From: Anaerolineae bacterium
GTDB taxonomy: Bacteria; Chloroflexota; Anaerolineae; JAFGEY01
Length of the DNA: 32,866 nucleotides
Assembly: GCA_016929775.1 (NCBI GenBank)
Contig: JAFGIE010000060.1
Coordinates: 1-32,866, forward strand
Reading direction: 5' to 3'
Part shown: in pieces, positions 1 to 7,555 of the stretch
Layout of the letters: every line of letters begins with the position of its first letter
Position numbering within the stretch: position 1 is the stretch's first letter
Notes under the pieces: generated by a model
What the model was told of the DNA's origin: nothing
The model's database searches: none
What the model saw: the letters and a program-made list of their open reading frames with translations, nothing else
Program-made: the position numbers and the translations under genes

Positions 1-1
1 C

Positions 2-955
2 GGGATAGCTGTCAGCGCGCTTGTCACCCTGGCCTATTGGGGTCTCGGGGCTCGCCTGGCTGGCATCCCACACCTGCCGGACAGCGGTCCATCGTGGTAC
101 TACTGGAAGCTCCCCGCGCCGGAGACGTGGGCTAGGGTGACGGCGTGGGGGTTCTACCTGCTGCACCAGTTCAGTTTCTGGGCTGTGATCTATGCCGCGC
201 AGCGTCAGAGAGCGCGCGTGGGGGACGGTCTAGCGCCGTACAACATCGCAGCGTTGGCGATCAACCTGTTCTTTGCCCTGCTGCGTCTCTTGCAGACGCA
301 CGTCTGGTACGATGGCTTGGCACAGGACGTCTCGATCTGGACCTCGCAGGGGTCGGTGATCCTGATGCTGATCATGATCCTGATCATGGAGAACGGGCGC
401 CGCGGGCTGTTCTTTGGCAAGCGGGTCCCCATGCCCAGGAGGGCGATGCGGTTGGTGCGCGAGTACCACGGCTACGTCTTTGCTTGGGCGACGGTCTATA
501 CGTTCTGGTACCATCCGACCGAAGCGACCAGCGGGCACCTGATCGGGTTCTTTTACATGTTCCTGCTCTTCCTCCAGGGCAGCCTCGCCCATACCCGCGT
601 GCACGTCAAGCGGGGGTGGACTCTTTTCCTGGAGGCGTTTGTGCTGCTACACGGCACGCTGGTCGCAGTCATGCAGGGCAATGGCCTGTGGCCGATGTTC
701 GCATTTGGTTTCGGCGGGGTCCTGATCGTCACCCAGATCTGGGGCCTAGGCTTGGGCCGGCTGGTCAAGGGCGTGCTGATCGCGCTGTACGTAATCGCTG
801 CGCTGATCGTGTACAGCCAGCTGGGCTGGGTGCGCTTGAACGAGATCGTGCGCATCCCGCTGATCGAGTACGCCCTCGCATTCGTGCTGGCTTGGCTGCT
901 TGGGGGAATGGCCTGGGTTGCGCGCAGAGGCTGGGCGCGCCCTGCAGTCCGGTAA
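2..955 (+). CDS. Multi-pass integral membrane protein, 5'-partial
   Basis: The reading frame is open from the first bases of the window, so the gene begins upstream and 317 C-terminal residues are visible. A GTG at 137 is an internal candidate start, but the frame upstream of it already encodes a hydrophobic, membrane-like segment (ending ..YYWKLPAPETWARV), which argues against it. I see about seven or eight hydrophobic segments separated by short basic loops such as RQRARVG, ENGRRG and HVKRG. The protein ends in a basic tail (ARRGWARPAVR). It contains several His and Trp residues in membrane segments (LLHQFSFW, YTFWYHP), but I recognise no catalytic motif and no named family. It lies upstream of the dehydratase-like gene on the same strand; a hairpin between them suggests separate transcription. 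Function unknown. Confidence 0.75.
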   Translation, partial: GIAVSALVTLAYWGLGARLAGIPHLPDSGPSWYYWKLPAPETWARVTAWGFYLLHQFSFWAVIYAAQRQRARVGDGLAPYNIAALAINLFFALLRLLQTHVWYDGLAQDVSIWTSQGSVILMLIMILIMENGRRGLFFGKRVPMPRRAMRLVREYHGYVFAWATVYTFWYHPTEATSGHLIGFFYMFLLFLQGSLAHTRVHVKRGWTLFLEAFVLLHGTLVAVMQGNGLWPMFAFGFGGVLIVTQIWGLGLGRLVKGVLIALYVIAALIVYSQLGWVRLNEIVRIPLIEYALAFVLAWLLGGMAWVARRGWARPAVR

Positions 956-970
956 GCCGCGCCCCCGGGC

Positions 971-995
971 CCCACACGCGGTGGGTCCGCGTGGG
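971..995 (+). terminator. Possible hairpin after the membrane protein gene
   Basis: Arms at 971-981 and 987-995 pair as CCCAC(AC)GCGG with CCGCGTGGG around the loop TGGGT, leaving a two-base bulge. It starts 15 bases after the stop codon at 953-955. No T-run follows, so it is at most a weak or Rho-assisted terminator; chance pairing in GC-rich DNA is possible. Confidence 0.3.
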
Positions 996-1025
996 CGCTG
1001 CTGCCACGTTGCCGAGGAGGGGCAG

Positions 1026-2214
1026 ATGAAGATCACGGACCTCAAGTGCACGGTCCTGGGCGACAACCCGGTCGTGCGCGTCATCACGGACGCCGGGATC
1101 AGCGGGTTTGGCGAGGTAGAGGCGAGCAAGTCCTACCTCAAGCCGCACATCCTGTTCTACAAACCCTTCATCGTGGGCGAAGACCCCACGGACGTGCAGC
1201 GCGTCCTGCGCAAGATCCGCCGACTGGGCAGCTTTAAGCCGTGGGGAAGCGCGATAAGCGCGATCGAGATGGCGCTGTGGGACATCGCCGGCAAGGCAGC
1301 GGGCGTGCCGGTCTACAAGCTGCTGGGCGGCAAGGTGCGCGACAGGGTGCAGGTGTACAACGGCGGGGTGCGCTACCCGATGGCGGGCGCCGCCCCGGCG
1401 GACTATGCCGAGAACGTGGCGCGCATGATGGCCTCGCCGGAGGGCTTTTCGATCATCAAGCAGGGCATCGCCTTTCACAGCCGAATGCCGCAGCAGGTGC
1501 CGGGCCTGTTCTACGGCGACCCGCAGCCGGGCGGTTTTCACCCGAACCGGGCCCTGCTCACCGAGCGCGGGCTCAAGCACGTCGTCGCCTGCGTGGAGGC
1601 GATGAAGAGCGTGTTGGGCGATGGGATCGGATTGGCGCTCGACTGCGGGCCCGGATGGATGGTGCCCGACGCGATCCGGCTGGCAAGAGCGCTGGAGCCC
1701 CTCAACGTGATGTGGCTCGAGGACATGATCACAGGCGACTATACGCCCTATGTCTTGGCGGACCTGTACCGCGACGTGACCGAAGCACGTCGACCCCAAT
1801 TCACACGGGGGAGCAGATCCACCTGCGGCAGAACTTTCTCGAGCTGATCGAGCGGCGCGCGGTCAACGTGATCGGTCCCGACCCATGTGACGTGGGCGGG
1901 CTGGCTGAGCTCAAGTGGGTCGCCGAGTACGCGGATCTGCACGGCATCCTGATCGCGCCGCACGGCATCGGGGACGGGCTGATTGGCCTAGCAGCGCTGG
2001 TCCAGGTGTCTGCCACCCTGCCCGAGAACTATATCGCCTTCGAGTACCCGGTGGGCAAGCCCGCGTGGTGGTACGACATCGTAGCGGGCCTCCCCGACCC
2101 GATCGTCCAGGACAGCCACATCCAGGTTTGGGACACGCCGGTCTGGGGGTCCAGTTCGTCGAGGAGGCGGCACGGCGGTACTTGCCTGCGGGCGACGAGG
2201 ACTTTTTTGGTTGA
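1026..2214 (+). pseudogene. Enolase-superfamily sugar-acid dehydratase-like (mandelate racemase/muconate lactonizing type), two frameshifts
   Basis: The ATG at 1026 follows GAGGAGGGG at 1014-1022. The first frame gives 253 residues up to VTE near 1784. The protein then continues in the next frame (STSTPIHTGEQIHLRQNF..), and near 2139 in the third frame (GLGVQFVEEAARRYLP..), ending at 2214. Each jump is repaired by adding one base: GAAGC to GAAAGC, and CCGGT to CCGGGT. Joined, it is a full-length member with an N-terminal capping domain (about 1-115) and a barrel domain. Visible motifs are K145 in IIKQG, metal ligands D206 (ALDCG) and E232 (WLEDM), the Glu of HTGEQ, and the His of APHGIGDG. 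The HTGE motif and barrel resemble galactonate/rhamnonate dehydratase-type members that dehydrate sugar acids; substrate unknown. As written it ends prematurely at 1847. It is either a recent pseudogene or a sequence with two homopolymer errors. The GH140-like gene follows 55 bases later. Confidence 0.85.
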
Positions 2215-2269
2215 TCGGGATGGGAGGGCGCTGCCGAGGGGGGCGGCAGGCCACAGGAGAGCCACAATC

Positions 2270-3637
2270 GTGAACGGCAATGGCGTAACCACGCCCGCCC
2301 CGGTTCTGTGCGTGTCCAGGGATGGCAGGCGCATCGAGCGCGCGGACGGCACTCCCTTCTTCTACCTTGGCGACACGGCGTGGCAGCTCTTTCATCGCCT
2401 GGATCGCGAGGAGGCAGACCGCTACCTCGAGAACCGCGCCCAGAAGGGCTTTACCGTCATTCAGTGCGTGGTATTGGCCGAACTCGGTGGGCTGGACGTA
2501 CCCAATGCCTACGGCGACCTGCCCCTGGTGGACCGCGACTCGGCGCGACCCAACGAAGGCTACATGCGTCACGTCGACTATGTCGTGGACTGTGCGCAGG
2601 CATTGGGGCTGACCGTGGCGATGCTGCCTACCTGGGGCAGCCACTGGAAGCGCGTGGGCGCCGCCGGTCCGTACCTGTTTGACCGGGAGAACGCGCGCGC
2701 CTTTGGTCGGATCGTCGGCTGCCGCTACCGCGAGAAGCCCGTGATCTGGGTTCTGGGCGGCGATCAGGATGTCGAGAGCGACGCGGAGCGCGCGATCATC
2801 GAGGCGATGGCGGAGGGGCTTGACGAGGGGGATGGGGGGCGGCACCTGATGACCTACCATCCACGGGGACCGGGTCGCTCGTCGGACGTCTTTCACGCCG
2901 CGCCCTGGCTGGACGTGAACATGATCCAGTCCTCGCACGGAGCGCACGACCACGACAATGGCCTGTTTGTCGAGCACGACTATGGGCTCGAGCCGCCCAA
3001 ACCAACGCTCGACGGTGAGCCGCGCTACGAGACGCTGCCGGTCGGGTTCTATCACCGTGACGTGAGCCGACTGGATCGCTTTGACGCCTATGACGTGCGC
3101 CAGGCTGCGTACTGGGCGCTGCTTGCCGGTGCGTGCGGACACACGTATGGGAACAACAGCGTGTGGCAGATGTGGGCTCCGGGGCGCAAGCCTGTGCTGT
3201 GGGCGGACATCCCCTGGTGGGAGGCCCTGGACCATCCTGGGGCGGCGCAGATGGGACTGCTGCGCCGGCTGTTCGAGTCGTACGCTTGGCACAAGCTAGT
3301 CCCTGCCCCCTCGGCGATCGTCGCCGGGCCACAGGCGCCGGGCGCCAGGGTCCGGGCGGCGTGCGCCACCGATGGGTCCTTCCTGTTCGCCTACTCGCCC
3401 CGCGGAGAGCCCTTTGCGCTCGACCGCCGCGTGCTTGAGGCGCGGCGGGTCCGCGAGACGTGGTTCGACCCGCGCTACGGCAGCAGCCACTGGGTGCACA
3501 CCGGGACCAGCGTGGGCGTCCAGACCTACGCACCGCCCACCTCGGGCAGGGGCAATGACTGGGTGCTGATCCTGGAGGATGCCGAGGGCGCGCGGGCAGA
3601 ACCCGCCCTGGGCGGCGATCCGGGACCGGGGGGCTGA
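2270..3637 (+). CDS. Apiosidase-like glycoside hydrolase (DUF4038/GH140-type)
   Basis: The GTG at 2270 has AGGAGA at 2255-2260 and yields 455 residues. The same frame is open further upstream only because it is the middle frame of the broken dehydratase gene; this start restores the usual DUF4038 N-terminus (ERADGTPFFYLGDTAWQLFHRL). The barrel contains VIWVLGGDQD, with D165 as the likely acid/base, and LDGEPRYE with E250 as the likely nucleophile; these match the Asp/Glu pair known for GH140 beta-apiosidases. Later motifs are HTYGNNSVWQMW and WWEAL. The C-terminal 100 residues look like the small beta-sandwich (putative collagen-binding) domain that often follows. No signal peptide is seen, so it probably acts on imported oligosaccharides. 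Many DUF4038 proteins are uncharacterised, so apiose specificity is only a possibility. It follows the dehydratase gene closely and is probably cotranscribed. Confidence 0.85.
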   Translation: MNGNGVTTPAPVLCVSRDGRRIERADGTPFFYLGDTAWQLFHRLDREEADRYLENRAQKGFTVIQCVVLAELGGLDVPNAYGDLPLVDRDSARPNEGYMRHVDYVVDCAQALGLTVAMLPTWGSHWKRVGAAGPYLFDRENARAFGRIVGCRYREKPVIWVLGGDQDVESDAERAIIEAMAEGLDEGDGGRHLMTYHPRGPGRSSDVFHAAPWLDVNMIQSSHGAHDHDNGLFVEHDYGLEPPKPTLDGEPRYETLPVGFYHRDVSRLDRFDAYDVRQAAYWALLAGACGHTYGNNSVWQMWAPGRKPVLWADIPWWEALDHPGAAQMGLLRRLFESYAWHKLVPAPSAIVAGPQAPGARVRAACATDGSFLFAYSPRGEPFALDRRVLEARRVRETWFDPRYGSSHWVHTGTSVGVQTYAPPTSGRGNDWVLILEDAEGARAEPALGGDPGPGG

Positions 3638-3729
3638 TCTGCGGTTGCGAGTAGGCGTTCAGGCGTGCAGGATCCGCGTGCGGAAGAACCGCATCTCGCT
3701 CTGGGTCGGGACTGGTTGGCGGCTCATGG

Positions 3730-4905
3730 CTAGGATACGATGTCTGCGCCTGCCTCGGCGGTGCAGATGTAGAGGTTGGGCGACAGCCCGGTCGCTGCCG
3801 CATAGGCGGCGCCGACCTGCTGGCTGAATGCGTCCGCCCGATCGGATTCGACCAGCGCCACGGCACAACCGCCAAAGCCTCCGCCCGTCATGCGCGCCCC
3901 GAACACGCCTGGGGCGTCCCACGCTGCTTCCACCATCGTGTCCAGCTCGGCGCAGCTCACCTGGTAGTCGTCGCGCAGGCTGACGTGAGAGGCATTCATC
4001 AGCCCACCGAAGCGTGGCGCATCGCCCCTGTCGAGGGCCTCGATCGCCTCCAAGACGCGTGCGTTCTCGGTGATCACGTGTCGGCAGCGCTGGCGCACGT
4101 TCTCGGGAAGCGCGTGCGCGTGATGCGCAAAGGCGTCCAGCGGCACGTCTCGCAGAGCCGTGATCCCCGGCAGATGGGCGGCAAGCAGCCGCACCCCCTC
4201 TTCGCATTCGGCGCGCCGCGTGTTGTAGGCCGAGTCGGCGAGACCACGCTGCACCGTGGTGTCCATGATCACGACGGAGACGTCCTGCGGCAGGAAAGCC
4301 GGGCGATAGTCGAGCGTACGGCAGTCGATCAACAGGGCGGCGTTCTTGCGGCCCAGCGCCGAGATGAACTGGTCCATGATCCCGCAGTTCACGCCCACAA
4401 ACGTGTTCTCTGCGCGCTGGCACAACAGGGCCAACTCGGTGCGTTCGAGCGCAAAGCCAGCCAGGGCCTGCCACGTCACCGCCATGGCCACCTCCAGCGC
4501 CGCCGACGAGGAGAGGCCTGCGCCGATCGGCACATCGCTCGCGACCGCAACGTCCAAGCCAGGGAGAGGCAGCCCGCGCTCCTGGAGGACCGCCGCTACG
4601 CCGCGCTGATAGTTGCTCCAGCGGTGCACCGGCGCGTGCTCGATGTCGTCCAGCGAGAAGCGGTCCCCCTCGCCAAAGTCCGCGGCATAGAGGCGCACGG
4701 TGCGATCGCTGCGCGCAGAGGCAGCGACGAGCACGCTGCGGTCGATGGCGATCGGAAAGACGTACCCGTCGTTATAGTCGGTATGTTCGCCGATCAGGTT
4801 CACGCGACCGGGCGCGCGGACCACGATCTCTGGTGCACTGCCGTACTGCCGCGCGTACTCTTCTCTCAGCGCACGTACCCGGTCGGGGAATGGCGTCTTG
4901 GCCAT
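3730..4905 (-). CDS. galK: Galactokinase
   Basis: A GHMP-family sugar kinase of 391 residues that phosphorylates galactose at C1 with ATP, the first committed step of the Leloir pathway, in the cytoplasm. It has the galactokinase signature GRVNLIGEHTDYNDG (33-47), the ATP-binding loop PIGAGLSSSAA (126-136), the catalytic Asp in CGIMDQF (D178) and the C-terminal MTGGGFGGCAVAL motif. Length is typical for the family. I chose the ATG at 4905 because GAGGAG lies 9 bases upstream; an in-frame ATG at 4926 has no ribosome binding site and would overlap the upstream gene's stop codon. The helicase-C-like gene ends at 4919, so the two are probably cotranscribed. No galT or galE is present in the window. 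Confidence 0.96.
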   Translation of the reverse strand: MAKTPFPDRVRALREEYARQYGSAPEIVVRAPGRVNLIGEHTDYNDGYVFPIAIDRSVLVAASARSDRTVRLYAADFGEGDRFSLDDIEHAPVHRWSNYQRGVAAVLQERGLPLPGLDVAVASDVPIGAGLSSSAALEVAMAVTWQALAGFALERTELALLCQRAENTFVGVNCGIMDQFISALGRKNAALLIDCRTLDYRPAFLPQDVSVVIMDTTVQRGLADSAYNTRRAECEEGVRLLAAHLPGITALRDVPLDAFAHHAHALPENVRQRCRHVITENARVLEAIEALDRGDAPRFGGLMNASHVSLRDDYQVSCAELDTMVEAAWDAPGVFGARMTGGGFGGCAVALVESDRADAFSQQVGAAYAAATGLSPNLYICTAEAGADIVS

Positions 4906-4918
4906 GCGTTTGCTCTCC

Positions 4919-6601
4919 TCATCCATGCTCGATGATCTGCGGTAGGTATCCCAGCCGGTGAAGCTCCTGGATCAGGGTCCTCCAATCTGCCTCGCGCACG
5001 ACGGCGATCGTCGGCGATAGTGCGTGGCGCAGAAAGGGCCGGATGCGCCCGTCCGCGCGCAGTTCCTGCATCACCTGTGGATTCTGGGTCTCGAGGATCG
5101 TCGCCCTGCGCAGCCGGACTTGGCCAAAGCGGCTTGCCCAGCTGCGCATCCGCGCCAGAGCAGCCGCAGGGACGCTCTCGTCGCTGATGCGCATCAGGAA
5201 CCGCTCGATGCGGGCGACCTCGATCCCGTCGCCCAAGGCGAGGCCGACGGAAGTGGGCGTGAGCGCGTACACATAGTCCTGCCCCGAGGCGCGCCATTCG
5301 GCGATCCGCGCCAGCTGGATGCGGTCGCTGAGCGGCGCCGTGCGCGGGATAGTGACCACGCCGTCCGGGGAGACGCGCGCCGCCTGAAGCGGCAGTTCGT
5401 CCAGCGCTGCATGGCTCCGTCCGAGGAAGGCTGCTCCCCAGGGCGTGATCCGCATGGCTGTGGGCTTTTCCCAGCCCTCGCGGTAGCCGAGTGAGATCAG
5501 GCCCAGCCAGTGCAGAGGGCCCGTCAGCAGATACGTGAGCAGCGCTCCCTCGACCTGGGCCCAGTACTCGAACCCCATCAGGTAGGCGCCGCTCCGTGCG
5601 TCCCGGATGTACCAGCTGTCAAAGTCGCCGTCGGGCCGCATAAAGTCAGCCGCTTGGGCGCGCACTGCGTCGACAAAGCCCTCGATCGACAGCCACGCGT
5701 CGCCAGGACAGCGCCCGAGCAGTTCGACTGCAGATGCGCGCCCGGCGACCGGGTCGTTATGCCACCCGGTCTCTTCGCAGTGGATGCTGGGTACGTGCCA
5801 CAGGTCGTTCCAGCTGTTGTCCCCGCGCCACGCCTCCTGCAGTACGCGCAGCTGCTGCGGTCGCGACTGCGAGAGCCAGTCCCGGGCACGGTCACGCACA
5901 AAGTGGACCGCGCGTCCGCGGGCCTGTACCAGACCCGCGCTCTGCATGGTGTGGTACAAGAAGGCCAGACGCTCGCGATCGGGATCGAGGAGTTGCGCCT
6001 GGGCCTGCTGCACCGCGGCGTCTGCCATCTGCCCTTCGTGCTGGGCCAACGCGCCGGCATACGCCAGCGCCAGCAGCGTGCACACATCGTCGATCGCCGA
6101 TGGATCTCCCGGCGCAGCACGGAACGGGTCCTCCGCACGCGGTACGTCAAAAGACGACGCGCTCGTGCTAGGCGGTGGGAGCAAGGGACGCAGGTCGCTC
6201 GGGATAAAGGCGAACTCGACGGCAATGCCGCCCTCCTCGGCAAAGCTGCGCGAGATCAAGCCACGGTACCACAGTCCCTCAGCAGCGCTGACGGGTGAGC
6301 GCCAGGGCGCTTCGCGCGCCAAGCTGCCGGGGCCGAACCGCCGGATCGGCCCTGCCAGCTGCTCGAAGCGATGCAGGCGCATGCGCCCCCCGTGCACCAA
6401 GAGCGCGTCGATGGCCTCCCGCTCGCGCTCGGAGAGCCAATCCAGCGCTTCGGCAACCGATGCCGGGTCAAGCAGGGCCTCGGCGATCTGAGCCGCCAGG
6501 TCAGGCTGATGGCTCGTGCCGGGTTCGACCCCGCGCCGTTCCGCGATGGCGCGCAACATCACCGTGTCGTGGTCCGACATGCACTCGAGCATCGTTCGCA
6601 T
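4919..6601 (-). CDS. Orphan helicase C-terminal-like protein (XPB/Ssl2-type, Helicase_C_3)
   Basis: About 560 residues from the ATG at 6601 (weak GGGG at about -10); a GTG at 6682 is in frame but lies inside the Nudix gene, and ATGs at 6592 and 6580 are alternatives. The N-terminal third has alpha-helical winged-helix-like character (LDWLSEREREAIDALLVHGGRMRLHRFEQL). The C-terminal 150 residues fit the Helicase_C_3 domain: TIPRTAPLSDRIQLARIAEW, YALTPTSVGLALGDGIE, then LARMRSWASRFGQVRLRRA and a final IAVVREADWRTLIQELHRLGYLP. I see no Walker A, DEAD/DEAH box or other helicase motor motif, so it is not an ATP-driven helicase itself. Proteins of this shape occur as uncharacterised conserved genes in Chloroflexota and Actinobacteria. 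It lies between the Nudix regulator and galK on one strand with short gaps (29 and 13 bases), suggesting cotranscription. Role unknown; a DNA-associated function is inference only. Confidence 0.7.
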   Translation of the reverse strand: MRTMLECMSDHDTVMLRAIAERRGVEPGTSHQPDLAAQIAEALLDPASVAEALDWLSEREREAIDALLVHGGRMRLHRFEQLAGPIRRFGPGSLAREAPWRSPVSAAEGLWYRGLISRSFAEEGGIAVEFAFIPSDLRPLLPPPSTSASSFDVPRAEDPFRAAPGDPSAIDDVCTLLALAYAGALAQHEGQMADAAVQQAQAQLLDPDRERLAFLYHTMQSAGLVQARGRAVHFVRDRARDWLSQSRPQQLRVLQEAWRGDNSWNDLWHVPSIHCEETGWHNDPVAGRASAVELLGRCPGDAWLSIEGFVDAVRAQAADFMRPDGDFDSWYIRDARSGAYLMGFEYWAQVEGALLTYLLTGPLHWLGLISLGYREGWEKPTAMRITPWGAAFLGRSHAALDELPLQAARVSPDGVVTIPRTAPLSDRIQLARIAEWRASGQDYVYALTPTSVGLALGDGIEVARIERFLMRISDESVPAAALARMRSWASRFGQVRLRRATILETQNPQVMQELRADGRIRPFLRHALSPTIAVVREADWRTLIQELHRLGYLPQIIEHG

Positions 6602-6630
6602 CTCAATACCCCGCTCTGCGCCGTCGCCCT

Positions 6631-7332
6631 CTAGGGGAGAAGGCGTCTGGCCCGCAGCGTTGACGCGGACGCACGACGGCACCGATAGAGCCTGGCAGGA
6701 CGATGATCGCCGCCGCTCAGGTTAGGCGTAGCCTCCACGACGCCCGAGGACAGGATCTTGCGCCGGAAATTCCGCTTGTCCAGCGTTTCCCCCAGGACTT
6801 GCTCGAAGGCGAGCTGGAGCTCGGTCAGCGTGAACGCGCGCGGCAAGAGGTCAAAGATCGCAGCCGAGTACTGGACCTCGCGGCAGATCTGCTGCACCGC
6901 GCGGGACAGGATCGCCGCGTGGTCGAAGGCGAGGGGAGGCGGTTGGTGCGCGGGATGCCACGCGGCTTCTGCGGCGTCGCTCCCTGCCCGGACCGGCAGC
7001 TCCTCGGCGCAGACGGCTGCCAGATAGGCCACGGTGATGACCCGGGTGCGAGGGTCTCGGTCCGGCGCCCCGTAGGCGTGCAGCTGCTGCAGGCGCAGCT
7101 TGGGGTCGTCGATCCCGGTCTCTTCCGCCAGTTCGCGGCGTGCGGCTGCGTCTAGCGACTCGTCGTTCCCGACGAACCCGCCAGGAATGGCCCACATGCC
7201 CTCGAAGGGCGGGTGCTTGCGTCGTACCAGCAGCACCTGCAGTTCGCCCCTTCGTAGGCTCAAGAGCACCGTATCGACAGTCACCGAAGGGCGCTCGTAG
7301 CGTTTGGCGTCGTCGCGCGCCGGCTCGTCCAT
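6631..7332 (-). CDS. Nudix hydrolase-like protein with C-terminal winged helix (NrtR-type regulator)
   Basis: 233 residues, ATG at 7332 preceded by GGCGGGAGCC. An intact Nudix box runs from G52 to I74: G52, E58, R66, E67, L68, E70, E71 and G73 all match GX5EX7REUXEEXGU, so pyrophosphatase activity may be retained. The N-terminus SVTVDTVLLSLRRGELQVLLVRRKHPPFEGMW and the C-terminal winged helix (LLPRAFTLTELQLAFEQVLG, then KRNFRRKIL, then a basic tail) match NrtR-type proteins, which bind DNA and respond to ADP-ribose-like or NAD-related ligands. Some NrtR relatives also regulate sugar genes (AraR-type Nudix regulators), which would suit this neighbourhood. Its own promoter shares a -35 element with the divergent DUF4015 gene, and an operator-like repeat lies just downstream of its -10. 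Both are compatible with autoregulation, but ligand and targets are not shown by sequence. Confidence 0.88.
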   Translation of the reverse strand: MDEPARDDAKRYERPSVTVDTVLLSLRRGELQVLLVRRKHPPFEGMWAIPGGFVGNDESLDAAARRELAEETGIDDPKLRLQQLHAYGAPDRDPRTRVITVAYLAAVCAEELPVRAGSDAAEAAWHPAHQPPPLAFDHAAILSRAVQQICREVQYSAAIFDLLPRAFTLTELQLAFEQVLGETLDKRNFRRKILSSGVVEATPNLSGGDHRPARLYRCRRASASTLRARRLLP

Positions 7333-7348
7333 GCTGGCTCCCGCCTTA

Positions 7349-7363
7349 GTGTTCTCCGGACAC
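7349..7363. promoter_or_regulatory. Candidate operator (inverted repeat) at the Nudix promoter
   Basis: GTGTTC at 7349-7354 and GGACAC at 7358-7363 form an inverted repeat with a 3-base spacer and one mismatch. It sits 5 bases downstream of the minus-strand -10 element, at about the transcription start of the Nudix/NrtR-type gene, which is a common place for an autorepressor site. No experimental motif is matched; this is inference from position and symmetry. Confidence 0.4.
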
Positions 7364-7367
7364 CAGC

Positions 7368-7396
7368 TTTATACAGCCGAAGCGCTGCCTTGTCAA
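7368..7396 (-). promoter_or_regulatory. Promoter of the Nudix regulator gene
   Basis: On the minus strand, TTGACA (7396-7391, perfect -35) and TATAAA (7373-7368, -10) are separated by 17 bases. The ATG lies about 30 bases downstream of the expected start. The -35 box overlaps the -35 box of the divergent plus-strand promoter. Confidence 0.75.
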
Positions 7397-7418
7397 GCCG
7401 CGCCTTTCTGTGTATAAT
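7390..7418 (+). promoter_or_regulatory. Promoter of the DUF4015 surface protein gene
   Basis: TTGTCA at 7390-7395 and a perfect TATAAT at 7413-7418 are separated by 17 bases. The predicted leader before the ATG at 7556 is about 130 bases; I see no riboswitch-like fold in it. The -35 overlaps that of the opposing promoter by five bases, so two polymerases could not occupy both sites at once. Confidence 0.75.
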
Positions 7419-7555
7419 CGTTGATTCAGCGTGTCGAAGGGACGGGATGGGGCGCCGCCGCTACCCGCATGGCCCTATCGCGCGTACGCTCGAGACGGCA
7501 TGTGTCGTCTTGCCAGGGGCGTTGCGCCACACCAACACGGGGAGTGTACGACTCT

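Noticed and set aside
765..1799. A 344-codon open frame on the minus strand opposite the dehydratase-like gene
   Set aside because: It is antisense to a gene with clear family motifs, has a low-complexity His/Arg/Ala composition, and lacks any recognisable domain. Long antisense frames are common in GC-rich DNA.
1770..1800. Programmed ribosomal frameshifting in the dehydratase-like gene
   Set aside because: No slippery heptamer followed by a hairpin is seen at either site, and two shifts in the same direction would be needed. Indels at short homopolymers are simpler.
1988..3292. A 434-codon minus-strand open frame opposite the GH140-like gene
   Set aside because: It mirrors the codon structure of the plus-strand gene and has no conserved motif or ribosome binding site.
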